The notes beneath the pieces were generated by a model. It was not told where the DNA came from and did not search any database. It saw nothing but the letters and a program-made list of their open reading frames with translations. Below are positions 54,669-64,000 of a stretch of 64,000 nt of DNA, piece after piece. Made by a program: the position numbers and the translations under genes. Source of the stretch: Zasmidium citrigriseum (taxonomy: Eukaryota > Ascomycota > Dothideomycetes > Mycosphaerellales > Mycosphaerellaceae); contig NHNW01000010.1 of assembly GCA_002786025.1 (NCBI GenBank), forward strand, positions 558,001 through 622,000, given 5' to 3'. Within the stretch, counting starts at the first letter, position 1, and each line of letters begins with the position of its first letter.

Positions 54669-55358
54669 TCAAGAAGCAGCAGCAGCCGCAGCACCAGAAG
54701 AAGAACTCGCAACAGCAGCCGCACTCCCCGCCGCCGCATCCCTCGCATACTTCCCCATAGCCAACGCAACCGCAGCAGCAACAAGCTGAAAAATCCCACC
54801 CAACTGTCCCGTCGCCCCCGAACCCATAAACTCAAACTCCCCCGACAACCTCGTCGAACTAAAACTACAGATCCACCTCGCCACAACCTCCTCCCCATTC
54901 GCACCCCTCCGCGTCAACTTCCAACTCCCATACGAGCTCTCCCACTCAAAATGCTCTGTCCCTTCGTTCGTTTGCATCTCCCATTCCACGCGAGGGAGGG
55001 AGGTCTTCCACCAGTGCGTTTTGGTCTTGATATCGATGCCTTGGGAGGGTATCTGGACGCGGAAGTCTTTAAAGTGGGTTTTGGCTGTTACTAAGGGCTC
55101 GGAGTCTTGGTCGGGGGTGGTGTGGATTGTGATGCCGGAGTGCCAGGTGTGGGTTGAGACGGCGTTGTGTTGGGTTCCGTCTGGGGTGGTGATGTTGAGG
55201 GTGGATTTTAGGAGGCCTTTTTTTGTTTTGGCGAGGACCCATTTTGTGGGGAGGGGCCTGGTTGCTGAGGTGGAGGGGAGGTTGGAGGATGCGATGGAGT
55301 AGACGTCTGGGGCCAGGTCCTTTTTGTCGGCGTAGGGCATTCTGTTGTCGACTAGCAT
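54669..55358 (-). CDS. Conserved hypothetical protein, probable LURP-one/tubby-C-like fold
   Basis: Intronless, 229 residues. The central 150 residues alternate short beta strands with aromatic residues (KWVLAKTKKGLLKSTLNITTPDG; FRVQIPSQGIDIKTKTHWWKTSLP; FEWESSYGSWKLTRRG; RWICSFSSTRLSGEFEF), a pattern like the twelve-stranded LURP-one-related/tubby C-terminal barrel. The last 45 residues are Ala/Ser/Gly-rich with one short hydrophobic helix (GGIFQLVAAAVALAMGKYA), perhaps a membrane contact. Family placement is an inference from strand pattern rather than a firm motif. The coding strand is C/A-rich at the 5' end and strongly G-rich at the 3' end. Confidence 0.7.
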   Translation of the reverse strand: MLVDNRMPYADKKDLAPDVYSIASSNLPSTSATRPLPTKWVLAKTKKGLLKSTLNITTPDGTQHNAVSTHTWHSGITIHTTPDQDSEPLVTAKTHFKDFRVQIPSQGIDIKTKTHWWKTSLPRVEWEMQTNEGTEHFEWESSYGSWKLTRRGANGEEVVARWICSFSSTRLSGEFEFMGSGATGQLGGIFQLVAAAVALAMGKYARDAAAGSAAAVASSSSGAAAAAAS

Positions 55359-55934
55359 TGTGTGTTGATCGTCTTTGAAGTATTTCGAGTGCCTTCTGAG
55401 AATTCAGATATTCGTTGTGTGATACTTCGTTTGGTGTTGTGTGGTATTCGTCTCCAGGAAGCACATGCAGTAAGGCTAATATATACAGCCTTGACAAACC
55501 CTCTTTGCGATGCTATATGGGCAGTGTTCTCAATTCATAGACTAGTATGATCTCATTGCCAAGCTATGGCATGCTCAATATACAGTGCTGAGTCCTTATT
55601 GCTAAGGCAGTGCCTCGCTTCGGACGTCGATCCAACAGCCACAGCTGACGATACGAGTACGAAACGAATCACGACACCAGGAGAATTCGCACAATGTATC
55701 GAACTGGTCAGATAACACCTTGATCGTTGTTGAGTGTCCCAAAATGTTTATCCGGCCAAGTCTTGCCCGACCTCATTGACGTCGTGGTGGCTGCTGTGTT
55801 ACCACCCATCATCTCGTCCTTACTTGGACACTGCGGGCTGGTCTAGAGGAAGGTCAAGCAGAACAAATTGAAGGGTTGTTACTCATCTAGTCGACTGGCT
55901 TTTCCCTCTCGGTATATCTCGTCCACCTGCTGAC
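55359..55934. other. Intergenic region, hypothetical-gene promoter and SDR 3' end
   Basis: 576 bases, no coding or repeat signal recognised. Confidence 0.4.
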
Positions 55935-56893
55935 TCACATAATCATATAACCACCATCGACTGGCAGATTAACACCAGTGATCCAAGCAACATCATCACT
56001 GACAAGAAACAAAGCGGCTTTCGCCACATCCTCCGGCGAGCCCATACCTCCAAATGGATGAGCCTTGTTGATCTCCGCAAACTTCTCCGGGTCGTTCTGA
56101 AGATTCTGGGTCATGATCGTACGCAGAAAGCCTGGAGCGATGGCATTGCAGTGTATCCGGTCAGGGGCGTAGTCCAACGCAACTTGCTTCGTGAGCTGTG
56201 CCACAGCGCCTTTGGACGCCGTATATGCCGCTGAAAGATGGGGGTTAGCAAGTGTTAGATATTGGGAAAAGGAGACCCACGAGTGTTGTGATACGCAACC
56301 AGGCCTTGCACGCTCGCTGTGTTGACAATCCAGCCGCGATCCTTCTGGCCTGGTAGAGGTTCTTGCTTCAACATCTGTGAGATACCGTACTTGCAACCGA
56401 GAAACACGCCCTTCACGTTGATGGACATCGTCTTGTCCCAGTCCGCTTCTGATAACTCATGGATTCCATGGGGCTTTTGATGTGTCGACTCAACGGAGAT
56501 TCCGGCGTTGTTGGCGAGGATATCAAGACGTCCGAAGGTCTCGACACCTGAAGTCTGGGTCAGGGGATGCCCGTGAAGGGAATAGCAATACTAACATTTC
56601 GCTACGGCGGCTTCCACGTCTGCAGCATTTGTAACATCGGCTTTGACGAAGACGGCAGCATCGTTACCGTGCAAACGTTGCAACTCTTCAACGGTGCTCT
56701 CGCCCTCGATCCTGTTGTTGAAATCATCGGCTTTGCCTGTGCTCGTGTTGGTCTTGTTTCGTGGCTTGTCGTAGAGATCAACGCAGCAGACTTTGGCTCC
56801 TTGGCCGGCGAACTGGAGACTGATCGCTCTGCCCAACCCGGAAGATGCTCCAGTGACGAGAGCAATGCGTCCTTGGATCCTGCCAGTTGCCAT
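55935..56893 (-). CDS. Short-chain dehydrogenase/reductase (classical SDR)
   Basis: NAD(P)-dependent oxidoreductase with Rossmann fold; substrate unknown. Three exons (56893-56596, 56547-56281, 56230-55935) encode 286 residues, the classical SDR length. Motifs: RIALVTGASSGLGRAISLQFA (TGxxxGxG), an acidic Asp after the second strand (VDLYDK) favouring NAD, RLDILANNAGIS (NNAG), the catalytic Ser in IVNTASVQG, and PAYTASKGAV (YxxxK) completed across the second junction. The closing IAPGFLRTIM, LVSDDVAWITGVNLPVDGG is standard. An insertion of about 25 residues after the second strand (NTSTGKADDFNNRIEGES) is unusual for the family. Introns are 48 and 50 nt. Confidence 0.92.
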
Positions 56894-57563
56894 TGTGCAA
56901 GTCTGGCTTCTGGTGAAATTACTGAACCGATATGCCGTTGAGTTAGAGTATTATTATGGCAAGGGGTACCTAGTCCGTTCGGCGCAAGGTTCCAGCGTGT
57001 ATGGGAAGCGTCAACCAGGTCGTGGTCGAAAAGTTGTCTGTTCAAAGAGCTACATGTCAAGACTCGGAGCTACGTCAGGTCAGGTCCACGTTCGGGCGAG
57101 TTGCCCGCGAGAATTTAGGGGATCACGATGATTGCTGTAGTGTCACGTTGCGAAGTAGGAAAGCATTGCGGCCTTTCACTTCTCGAACGCTTTTTCAGCC
57201 TTCGGATATCAACCATAACGGCGAAGCAGTGTCAGAAAGCGGATTGTGTCATGGCTGACATTTTTCAGCCCGAGAATTGAGCAGAAAGTAGCCCCTTTCC
57301 GAGCGTCAACATCAGATATTTCGCTAACAATGCGCCATTCGATGACAATGATCGACTGTCGCTGCCAGAATTATAAATCTTTCCGAGGTCTTCGTCGAAT
57401 GAATGCAAAACCTGTATCGGTAGCTGCCCAGCATTCGAAGGATCACCTTGACGTTGAAGTGGCTCGCCCGGTTCGACATGTCGCACAAAAGTTGTTGGGG
57501 TGCCGTAATGTAATCTCGCGCCTCGTGAGTGCCTGAAGGACTGATGTGATCGCAAATTCCATC
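56894..57563. other. Intergenic region
   Basis: 670 bases between two minus-strand genes. Contains the SDR promoter. No gene, repeat or motif recognised. Confidence 0.4.
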
Positions 57564-57980
57564 TTATGGATATGTCCCGCCATTATGATAGCGCCACGAA
57601 CTTCCGCCGCTAGCATTTTGCAATGAATCGCCGCCTTCAGCGAGCCGCAAGGTCTCTTCCAGGACCAGTAGGTCCCGCTCCATCATCTCAGCCCAATTCT
57701 GTACATGGCCGATCTCGTTGACGCCTCTGGTAGCCTTATCAACTTCCTTTTGCCACTTGGCGCTTTCTTTCGCGAGAGCGGTGACCTGCTTCTTCAACTC
57801 GGCCTCCTGCTTCTCGAGTACGGTAGCATTGCTATGGAGGTCAGCAGCTCGGCGCTGAAACTTTGCGTCGTAGTTGGAGCCCGCCGACTCGAGGGATGCT
57901 AGGACTGCCGCTCGAGCCTCGACTTGCGCCCTGGAGCTGTCACTGCCGACGGCTGTGGATGATGTCGCTGTAGAAGCCAT
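57564..57980 (-). CDS. BLOC-1 subunit 1 / GCN5L1-like protein
   Basis: Small coiled-coil protein of the GCN5L1/BLOC1S1 family, a subunit of BLOC-1 in endosome-lysosome traffic (Bls1-like in yeast). Intronless, 138 residues from the Met at 57980; an open extension upstream to 58124 is Arg/Ser-rich and judged non-coding. After a Ser/Thr-rich start the protein is one long heptad-patterned helix (ARAAVLASLESAGSNYDAKF to KKQVTALAKESAKWQKEVDK), ending with the family's most conserved piece, NEIGHVQNWAEMMERDLLVLEETLR. The C-terminal 20 residues are Gly/Ser-rich. It is divergent from xanthine dehydrogenase across 1.3 kb. Confidence 0.82.
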   Translation of the reverse strand: MASTATSSTAVGSDSSRAQVEARAAVLASLESAGSNYDAKFQRRAADLHSNATVLEKQEAELKKQVTALAKESAKWQKEVDKATRGVNEIGHVQNWAEMMERDLLVLEETLRLAEGGDSLQNASGGSSWRYHNGGTYP

Positions 57981-59322
57981 CTTGCGACGTTGGCCTCGAT
58001 CTGCTGTTCTCGAAGTTTGAGGGTATGTCTGAGCAGCCGGCCTGATTGAGCGGGAGCGCTGGTCAATTCGTGATGACTGAAGACGAGCAAACGAGCAGTG
58101 GCGGGTGCGGGAAGAAAGGTACATCCTTCAACCGCCCCACGCAACACGCGCAGTTTCCCTCGAGGTGGAGCCTCGACGGCCTCTCATCTGACAGTCCGGT
58201 GGCACGAATAGGCTGGCCGTCTGGCTCTAAGGCAGCGGTCCGCATGGCCTCGGTGGGCGAGCGTCATCTCTTACTGGTCCAAGAGGGTCCAAGGCAAGCA
58301 TAGTCAACGGTACGGAGCGGTAGCGCAGCGCGGTGATGCTGTGAGCGGCTGGGCTGACACGTCACGAATGTACCTGCAGTAGTTCTAGCTCGACAGTTCG
58401 ATGGTCATTTGACAGCAGGAGACGGCTGCGAACATAGTCCAGTCGGCGAATATTTGATTTCGGGCAGTTGGAGGCAATGCGGATAGCCGTGAGTTGGTGT
58501 GATACGACGACGGACCAGGACCCGTCGAGATGGTAGATATTTTGCTCTTTCACCGGCTTCTTCTTCGAATTCGACCTGTGTGCGTCGTGAGATGGAACGA
58601 GTGTGATCCAGCAAACAGTAAGTGATCGGCGTCCACAGTCATCTGGCAGTGAGGAGACTCAGGCGTATAAAGAAGTCGAATGCGAAGAAGTCGATTGTAT
58701 AGCGTCGTCATGTGCAATGGGCGGTCAAGCATAGGGGCTAGCATTGGCCAGACGTTCCAGGCTTTTCCCTGCGAGAGGTGAAGTCTCTCACTTCTGGCAG
58801 GCGTCGGCGGACGCCGCTGGCCACCACGCGATCGCCTTCTTCCTGCCTCGTGCTGTCCTGTTCCGCCGCCATGGTGGGGAACGAGGTCGCGAGGAAGGCG
58901 AGGGCGAGGTTGGAAAGCAATCTCACTTCAAGCGAGACAGCCTTCTCGTGCCCATCAGGCTGCGAAAACACAATGATAATCAAAAGGATGCCGCTCTGCT
59001 CCTGTCGCACAATATGAGAGCGAGACGATGTCGAAAGAGCACGAGCACCTGTTCGCATCTGGCCGATACCTCGAGGTGGCCGACATCTCACATTGCAACA
59101 CAGATAAGCCCCTGCTACTCTTCTCCATCCTTTCTTTCTTCCTGCATGATCCACTTGGTGTCAGGGAATATCTCTTTCTTTGCTTCGTCCTCTAACCTGG
59201 AAGTCATCTCACGCGCTCAGAGCTTACCCTGGCGCACCTGCTACCAACCAATCAATGACCAGACATATAAGACACTGATATAGATCTGAGATACGAGTCG
59301 ACCAGCTGCAACATATACCGCC
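57981..59322. promoter_or_regulatory. Divergent upstream region, BLOC1S1-like / xanthine dehydrogenase
   Basis: 1.3 kb between divergent starts. Near the right end CCAAT (59248-59252) and TATAA (59266-59270) precede the xanthine dehydrogenase ATG by about 71 and 53 bases. Several GATA tetramers occur in the last 60 bases, as expected for a nitrogen-regulated gene, but GATA is common by chance. Confidence 0.45.
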
Positions 59323-62300
59323 ATGGCACCTGGCTTGATCGAGCCACAGCCCGCTGTTGCTGTCGGTCAACAACGCTCGCTTGGATCAGTCACCGAGACT
59401 TACGACGATACCCTTCGATTCTACCTAAATGGCACCAAAGTCGTGCTCGATACTGCAGACCCCGAGGTCACCTTGCTTGAATACCTGCGAGGTGTTGGAT
59501 TGACCGGCACCAAACTTGGGTGTGCAGAAGGTGGCTGTGGCGCTTGCACTGTTGTTGTATCACAATACAATCCTACAACCAAGCAGATATATCATGCTTC
59601 AGTCAATGCATGTCTGGCTCCCTTGGTCTCTGTGGATGGCAAGCATGTCATCACAGTTGAAGGGATTGGAAATGTGAAACGACCACATCCAGCTCAAGAG
59701 CGAGTAGCGAAGGGCAATGGCAGCCAGTGTGGATTCTGTACACCAGGCATAGTAATGAGCTTGTATGCTTTATTACGGAACAAGGACAGCCCGTCTGAGC
59801 ACGAAGTTGAGGAGGCATTCGACGGCAACCTCTGCAGATGTACCGGATATCGTCCACTACTTGACGCTGCACAAACGTTCAGCGCTCAGAAAGGCTGCGC
59901 CAAAGCAACGGCGAATGGTGGAGGAGGCTGCTGCATGGAGAATGGTTCCAATGGAGCGAGCGGTGGCTGCTGCAAGTCTGGTAAAGCAGATGACGACCAG
60001 CCCATAAAGCGCTTCACGCCTCCAGGCTTCATCGAGTACAATCCAGAGACCGAGCTCATTTTCCCACCAGCCCTTCGAAAACACGAATACAGACCACTAG
60101 CGTTTGGAAACAAGCGTAAACGATGGTTCCGGCCGGTGACTCTACAGCAGCTGCTGGAGATCAAGAGCGTTTACCCATCCGCGAAGATCATTGGCGGCAG
60201 CACCGAAACGCAAATCGAGGTCAAGTTCAAGGCCATGCAGTACACAGTCTCGGTCTTCGTGGGAGACATTCCGGAGCTGAGGCAGTACAAGTTCGAGGAC
60301 GACTATGTCGAAATTGGCGGCAATGTAACATTGACGGATCTCGAAGATCTGTCACTGGAGGCTGCAGCTCACTATGGTGAAAAGAGAGGCCAGCCATTTA
60401 CTGCCATCAACAAGCAGATCAAATACTTTGCTGGACGACAAATTAGGAATGTTGGAACTCCAGCAGGTAATCTTGCTACGGCATCGCCCATCTCTGATCT
60501 CAACCCCGTCTTCCTCGGAACGAACGCTACTATAGTCGCTCGGTCACTCGACAAAGTGACAGAAATACCAATGACGGACTTCTTCAAGGCATATCGAGTA
60601 ACAGCTCTGGCTCCAGATGCGATCATTGCTAGCATTCGGGTTCCGGTCTTCCAGGAGAAGGGCGAGTACATGCGTGCATACAAGCAGGCAAAGAGGAAAG
60701 ACGATGACATTGCTATTGTCAATGCCGCCTTGCGTGTTCACTTGGACGAGAAGAATGTGGTCAAGAACTCCAGCTTGGTATACGGAGGCATGGCCCCGAT
60801 CACGATCGGAGCAAAGAAAGCCATGTCATACTTGGAAGGCAAGCTGTTCACCGACCCTCAAACCTTAGAAGGCGTCATGAATGCGCTTGAGCAAGACTTC
60901 GACCTGCGATTTGGCGTTCCAGGCGGAATGGCAACGTATCGCAAGTCTTTGGCTCTGGGTTTCTTCTACAAGTTTTACCACGAAGTGCTCGCGGAACTGA
61001 ACCCTGAGGGAACGGAAGTAGACCAGGACTGTCTTGCGGAAATCGAGCGCGAGATCTCCAAGGGTTGGAAGGACCATACTGCTGGTGTTGCCTACGAGAA
61101 GAAAGTCATTGGCAAAGAGCAACCGCACGTGGCCGCTCTCAAGCAATGCACTGGAGAAGCTCAATATACCGACGATATCCCCGTGCAGAAGAACGAGCTC
61201 TATGGGAGTATGGTGCTCAGCACAAAGGCCCACGCAAAGATTCTCAGCGTGGATGCCTCGCCTGCCCTGGATATTCCTGGTGTCTTTGAGTACGTGGACC
61301 ATAACGATCTACCGAATCCAAAAGCGAACTACTGGGGTGCCCCGAACTGCGACGAGACATTCTTTGCCGTGGACGAGGTGTTCTCAGCAGGCCAGCCGAT
61401 TGGACTGATCCTTGCCACATCTGCCAAACTCGCAGAGGCTGGTGCTCGAGCCGTCAAGGTCGAATATGAAGACCTACCTGCTATCTTCACCATTGAGGAA
61501 GCGATCGAGGCCAACAGCTTCTTCGATCACTACCATTACATCAACAACGGCGATGTTGAGAAAGCTTTCAAAGAGGCTGATCACGTCTTCACTGGCGTCG
61601 CTCGCATGGGTGGACAAGAGCACTTCTATCTCGAGACGAACGCTTGTGTGGCTGTTCCCAAGCCTGAGGATGGCGAGATGGAAATCTTCAGCTCGACCCA
61701 GAATCCCTCCGAGACGCAGGCATATGTCGCTCAGGTGACTGGTGTGGCTGCGAACAAGATCGTCAGCAAGGTCAAGCGACTTGGTGGTGGCTTCGGTGGT
61801 AAGGAGACGAGGTCGATCCAGCTGGCAGGTATTTGTGCAATCGCAGCCAAGAAGACCAAGCGGCCTGTACGATGCATGCTGAATCGTGATGAGGACATTG
61901 CTACTTCAGGCCAGAGACACCCCTTCCTTGCACGCTGGAAAGTTGGTGTCAACAAGGACGGCAAGCTCCAGGCCCTGGATGCTGATGTCTTCAACAACGG
62001 CGGCTGGAGCCAGGACCTCAGTGCCGCAGTTGTCGATCGCGCTCTATCTCACTCGGATGGAGTCTATAACATCCCGAACGTCTTCGTTCGGGGACGAATC
62101 TGCAAGACCAACACCGTCAGCAACACTGCCTTCAGAGGCTTTGGCGGACCTCAAGGAATGTTCATCGCTGAGACTTACATGGAAGAAGTCGCAGACCATC
62201 TCGGTATGCCCGTCGAGCAATTCCGTGAGATCAACATGTACAAGCCTGGAGACAAGACGCATTTCAATCAGGAGCTCAAGGACTTCTACGTGCCGCTCAT

Positions 62301-63462
62301 GTGGAACCAGATCCGGCAAGAAGCAGACTGGGAACGCAGGAAACAAGAAGTCGCCGCCTTCAACGAAAAGAGCAAGTGGAAGAAGCGAGGCCTGTCCGTG
62401 ATACCAACGAAATTCGGCATCTCCTTCACAGCCCTCTTCCTCAACCAAGCCGGCGCCCTGGTCCACATCTACCACGACGGCTCCGTCCTCGTCGCCCACG
62501 GTGGCACAGAAATGGGCCAAGGCCTCCACACCAAAATGACCATGATCGCGGCCGAAGCCCTCGGCGTCCCGCAAGACAACGTCTTCATCTCAGAAACCGC
62601 AACCAACACCGTGGCCAACACCTCCTCAACCGCCGCCTCCGCCTCCTCCGACCTCAACGGCTACGCCATCTGGAACGCCTGCGCGCAAATCAACGAACGC
62701 CTCGCCCCCTACCGCGAGAAATTCGGCGCCGACGCCCCGATGAAACAACTCGCCCACGCCGCCTACTTCGACCGCGTCAACCTCTCCGCCAACGGCTTCT
62801 ACAAAACCCCCGACATAGGCTACGTCTGGGGTCCCAACACGGGCCAAATGTTCTTCTACTTCACACAAGGCGTCGCCGCCGCCGAAGTCGAGATCGATAC
62901 CCTGACAGGAGACTGGACGTGCCGCCGGGCGGATATCAAGATGGACGTCGGAAGGTCTATCAATCCTGCCATTGATTATGGACAGATTGAGGGGGCTTTT
63001 GTTCAGGGTTTGGGACTTTTCACTATGGAGGAGAGTCTTTGGCACAGGGCCAGTGGACAGATTTTTACGAAGGGACCGGGGGCGTATAAGATTCCTGGGT
63101 TTAGGGATATTCCGCAAGAGTTTAATGTGGGGTTGTTGAAGGATGTTAACTGGGAGAATTTGCGTGAGTCTTCCCCCCTCCTATCTTGCTTTGGATGATG
63201 AGGTTGCTGACTGTGATGTTTAGGTACGATCCAACGCTCCAGGGGTGTGGGTGAGCCTCCGCTCTTCCTGGGATCTTGCGTCTTCTTTGCTATTCGGGAT
63301 GCTCTCAAGGCTGCGAGGAAGCAGTATGGCAAGGAGGATGTTTTGAGCTTGGTCAGTCCTGCTACGGTTGAGAGGATCCGAGTCAGTTGTGCGGATCCTA
63401 TCATTGAGAGGTCCAAGGTCGAGCCCAGGGAAGGGGAGAAGAGTTTTTTTATTTCGATATGA
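59323..63462 (+). CDS. hxA: Xanthine dehydrogenase (purine hydroxylase I)
   Basis: Molybdoflavoenzyme oxidising hypoxanthine and xanthine to uric acid with NAD. Two exons (59323-63163, 63224-63462; 60-nt intron) encode 1359 residues, full family length. The N-terminal [2Fe-2S] domain has Cys67, 72, 75 and 97. The second cluster domain has Cys136, 139, 171 and 173 (CGFCTPG, CRCTGYRP). A Gly/Cys-rich linker (about 191-220) follows, then the FAD domain with KIIGGSTETQIEVKF and NVGTPAGNLATASPISDLNP. The molybdopterin domain shows GGGFGGKETR, FRGFGGPQGMF, GGTEMGQGLHTK and the catalytic-Glu motif VGEPPLFLGS in the last exon. Pathway: purine use as nitrogen source. Codon choice turns strongly C-ending near 62400-62910, then G/T-ending to the stop. 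Confidence 0.96.
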
Positions 63463-63582
63463 TGTTGACTGGATGATGCGATGTACACGGGATGACTTGC
63501 ATGGGATGATGGTGTTGCAATTGTTCGAAATCTGATTGAGCTTTGAAATGGGATGCCATGTTGAACTGTCGGTGTCTCTCGG

Positions 63583-64000
63583 TCATATCTTTCGATCCTC
63601 TCTGTGTTTGATCTTGCAAATGAGCCCCGTCTGTTTCACAAACCAGTAATCATGCAGCTCCCACTCCTTCTCTGGATGCGTGAGTTCGAAATCGAACCGT
63701 CTGTACAATTGCGGCACGAGTTTCGACATCTCCAACATCGAGATGTTTCTTCCAATACAAGTCCTAGCTCCGCCACCGAACTAAATCTTCGTTAGCCAGC
63801 CCACTCGCTCCAAATCAGGGGTCTGATAGAACTCACGGCAAGGAAATTTCTATCCATCATTCTGAGTTGTTTCTCATCCGCCTCCAACCACCTCTCCGGC
63901 CGAAACTCATACGCATCCTCCCCATACGTCGCCTTATCCCGCGCCGCGACCCAAGGGTTCATACCCACAACCGTCCCCTCTGGAAGATGCACGCCGCCGA
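63583..64000 (-). CDS. Cytochrome P450, C-terminal part (cut by window edge)
   Basis: Heme-thiolate monooxygenase, only the last two exons visible (64000-63837 open at the edge, and 63780-63583), giving about 120 residues. The first part has the beta-strand region before the heme loop (LPEGTVVGMNPWVAARDKATYG) and the PERW motif (EFRPERWLEAD). The second begins with the heme-binding loop FGGGARTCIGRN with its ligand Cys, then the L helix and C-terminal strands. The junction lies just before FGGGAR, with a GTGAGT donor and 56-nt intron. It belongs to the fungal microsomal P450s close to the CYP52/CYP584 or benzoate/pisatin types by the GGGARTCIGR form, but the clan is uncertain. It converges with xanthine dehydrogenase, 120 bases apart. 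Confidence 0.9.

Noticed and set aside
57981..58124. N-terminal extension of the BLOC1S1-like protein
   Set aside because: Arg/Ser-rich, unlike the family; the Met at 57980 gives a standard-length protein.
62301..62975. 224-codon Arg/Pro-rich plus-strand frame
   Set aside because: Out-of-frame shadow of xanthine dehydrogenase, long only because codons there end in C.
1..64000. Transposon, virus-like sequence, CRISPR array, tRNA or rRNA gene
   Set aside because: I saw no reverse transcriptase, transposase, integrase or capsid-like frame, no long terminal repeat, no regularly spaced array and no cloverleaf-like sequence. A tRNAscan or repeat search could still find something short.
1..64000. 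Secondary-metabolite gene cluster
   Set aside because: P450, FAD monooxygenase, SDR, GMC, GST and MFS genes are present but scattered among housekeeping genes, with no core synthase and no pathway-specific regulator.

Overview
The window is nuclear DNA of a filamentous ascomycete (Pezizomycotina), most likely a dothideomycete of the Mycosphaerellales/Capnodiales type; the lineage is an inference from protein flavour. Support: genes on both strands at about one per 2 kb; most genes split by introns of 43-80 nt with CTAAC-like branch points and GT-AG borders; a fungal gene complement (Ku80, KEOPS Gon7, Sus1, xanthine dehydrogenase, hydrophobin, GMC oxidoreductase, exo-beta-1,3-glucanase). I found no tRNA, rRNA, CRISPR array, transposon or virus-like gene. 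I rebuilt exon models by hand from reading frame, splice borders and family conservation for 33 genes, one of them cut by the window edge.

Layout. 0-7 kb: DPH3 (+), frataxin (-), a sugar-porter MFS transporter (-) with two damaged splice sites, and an LDH2/MDH-family NAD(P) dehydrogenase (-). 7.5-14.6 kb: SPX-domain low-affinity phosphate transporter (+), GON7 (-), an MDR oxidoreductase (+), a GNAT acetyltransferase (+) and a small Ser/Lys-rich protein (+). 15-21 kb: a secreted two-module PAN/apple-like protein with a Val/Thr stalk in 12 exons, SUS1, and an intronless PAF-acetylhydrolase-like hydrolase. 21-31 kb: alpha-glucoside-type MFS permease, GT31 glycosyltransferase, Ku80, FAD monooxygenase (all -), TMEM205-like protein (+). 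31-46 kb: a 1017-residue mucin-like chitin-binding wall protein, an unrecognised small membrane protein, SLC35F6-type transporter, secreted GMC oxidoreductase, hotdog thioesterase and GST (divergent pair), TBC Rab-GAP. 46-64 kb: biotin synthase, a 2.7-kb stretch with no confident gene, a class I-type hydrophobin, a membrane-anchored GH5 glucanase, a DUF3602 small protein, a LURP/tubby-like protein, an SDR, a BLOC-1 subunit, xanthine dehydrogenase, and the 3' end of a P450.

How they fit together. Most genes are unrelated housekeeping or metabolic functions, and I see no polyketide, NRPS or terpene core enzyme. A loose theme is the cell surface: PAN-stalk protein, chitin-binding mucin, GT31, hydrophobin and GH5 glucanase. 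The transporter at 2.3-4.2 kb and the dehydrogenase at 5.3-6.5 kb are neighbours on one strand and could be a small carbon-acid uptake/oxidation pair.

Most notable: (1) the MFS gene at 2313-4232 gives a perfect 545-residue family-length frame only if one intron starts GA and another ends TG, each a single base away from a consensus site; (2) the chitin-binding mucin has a hevein module, a GC-AG intron and four tandem four-Cys repeats but no catalytic domain; (3) the PAN-protein stalk carries two copies of one repeat, only one of which is split by an intron; (4) many genes switch from C-rich to G/T-rich along the coding strand, always in the same 5'-to-3' direction.
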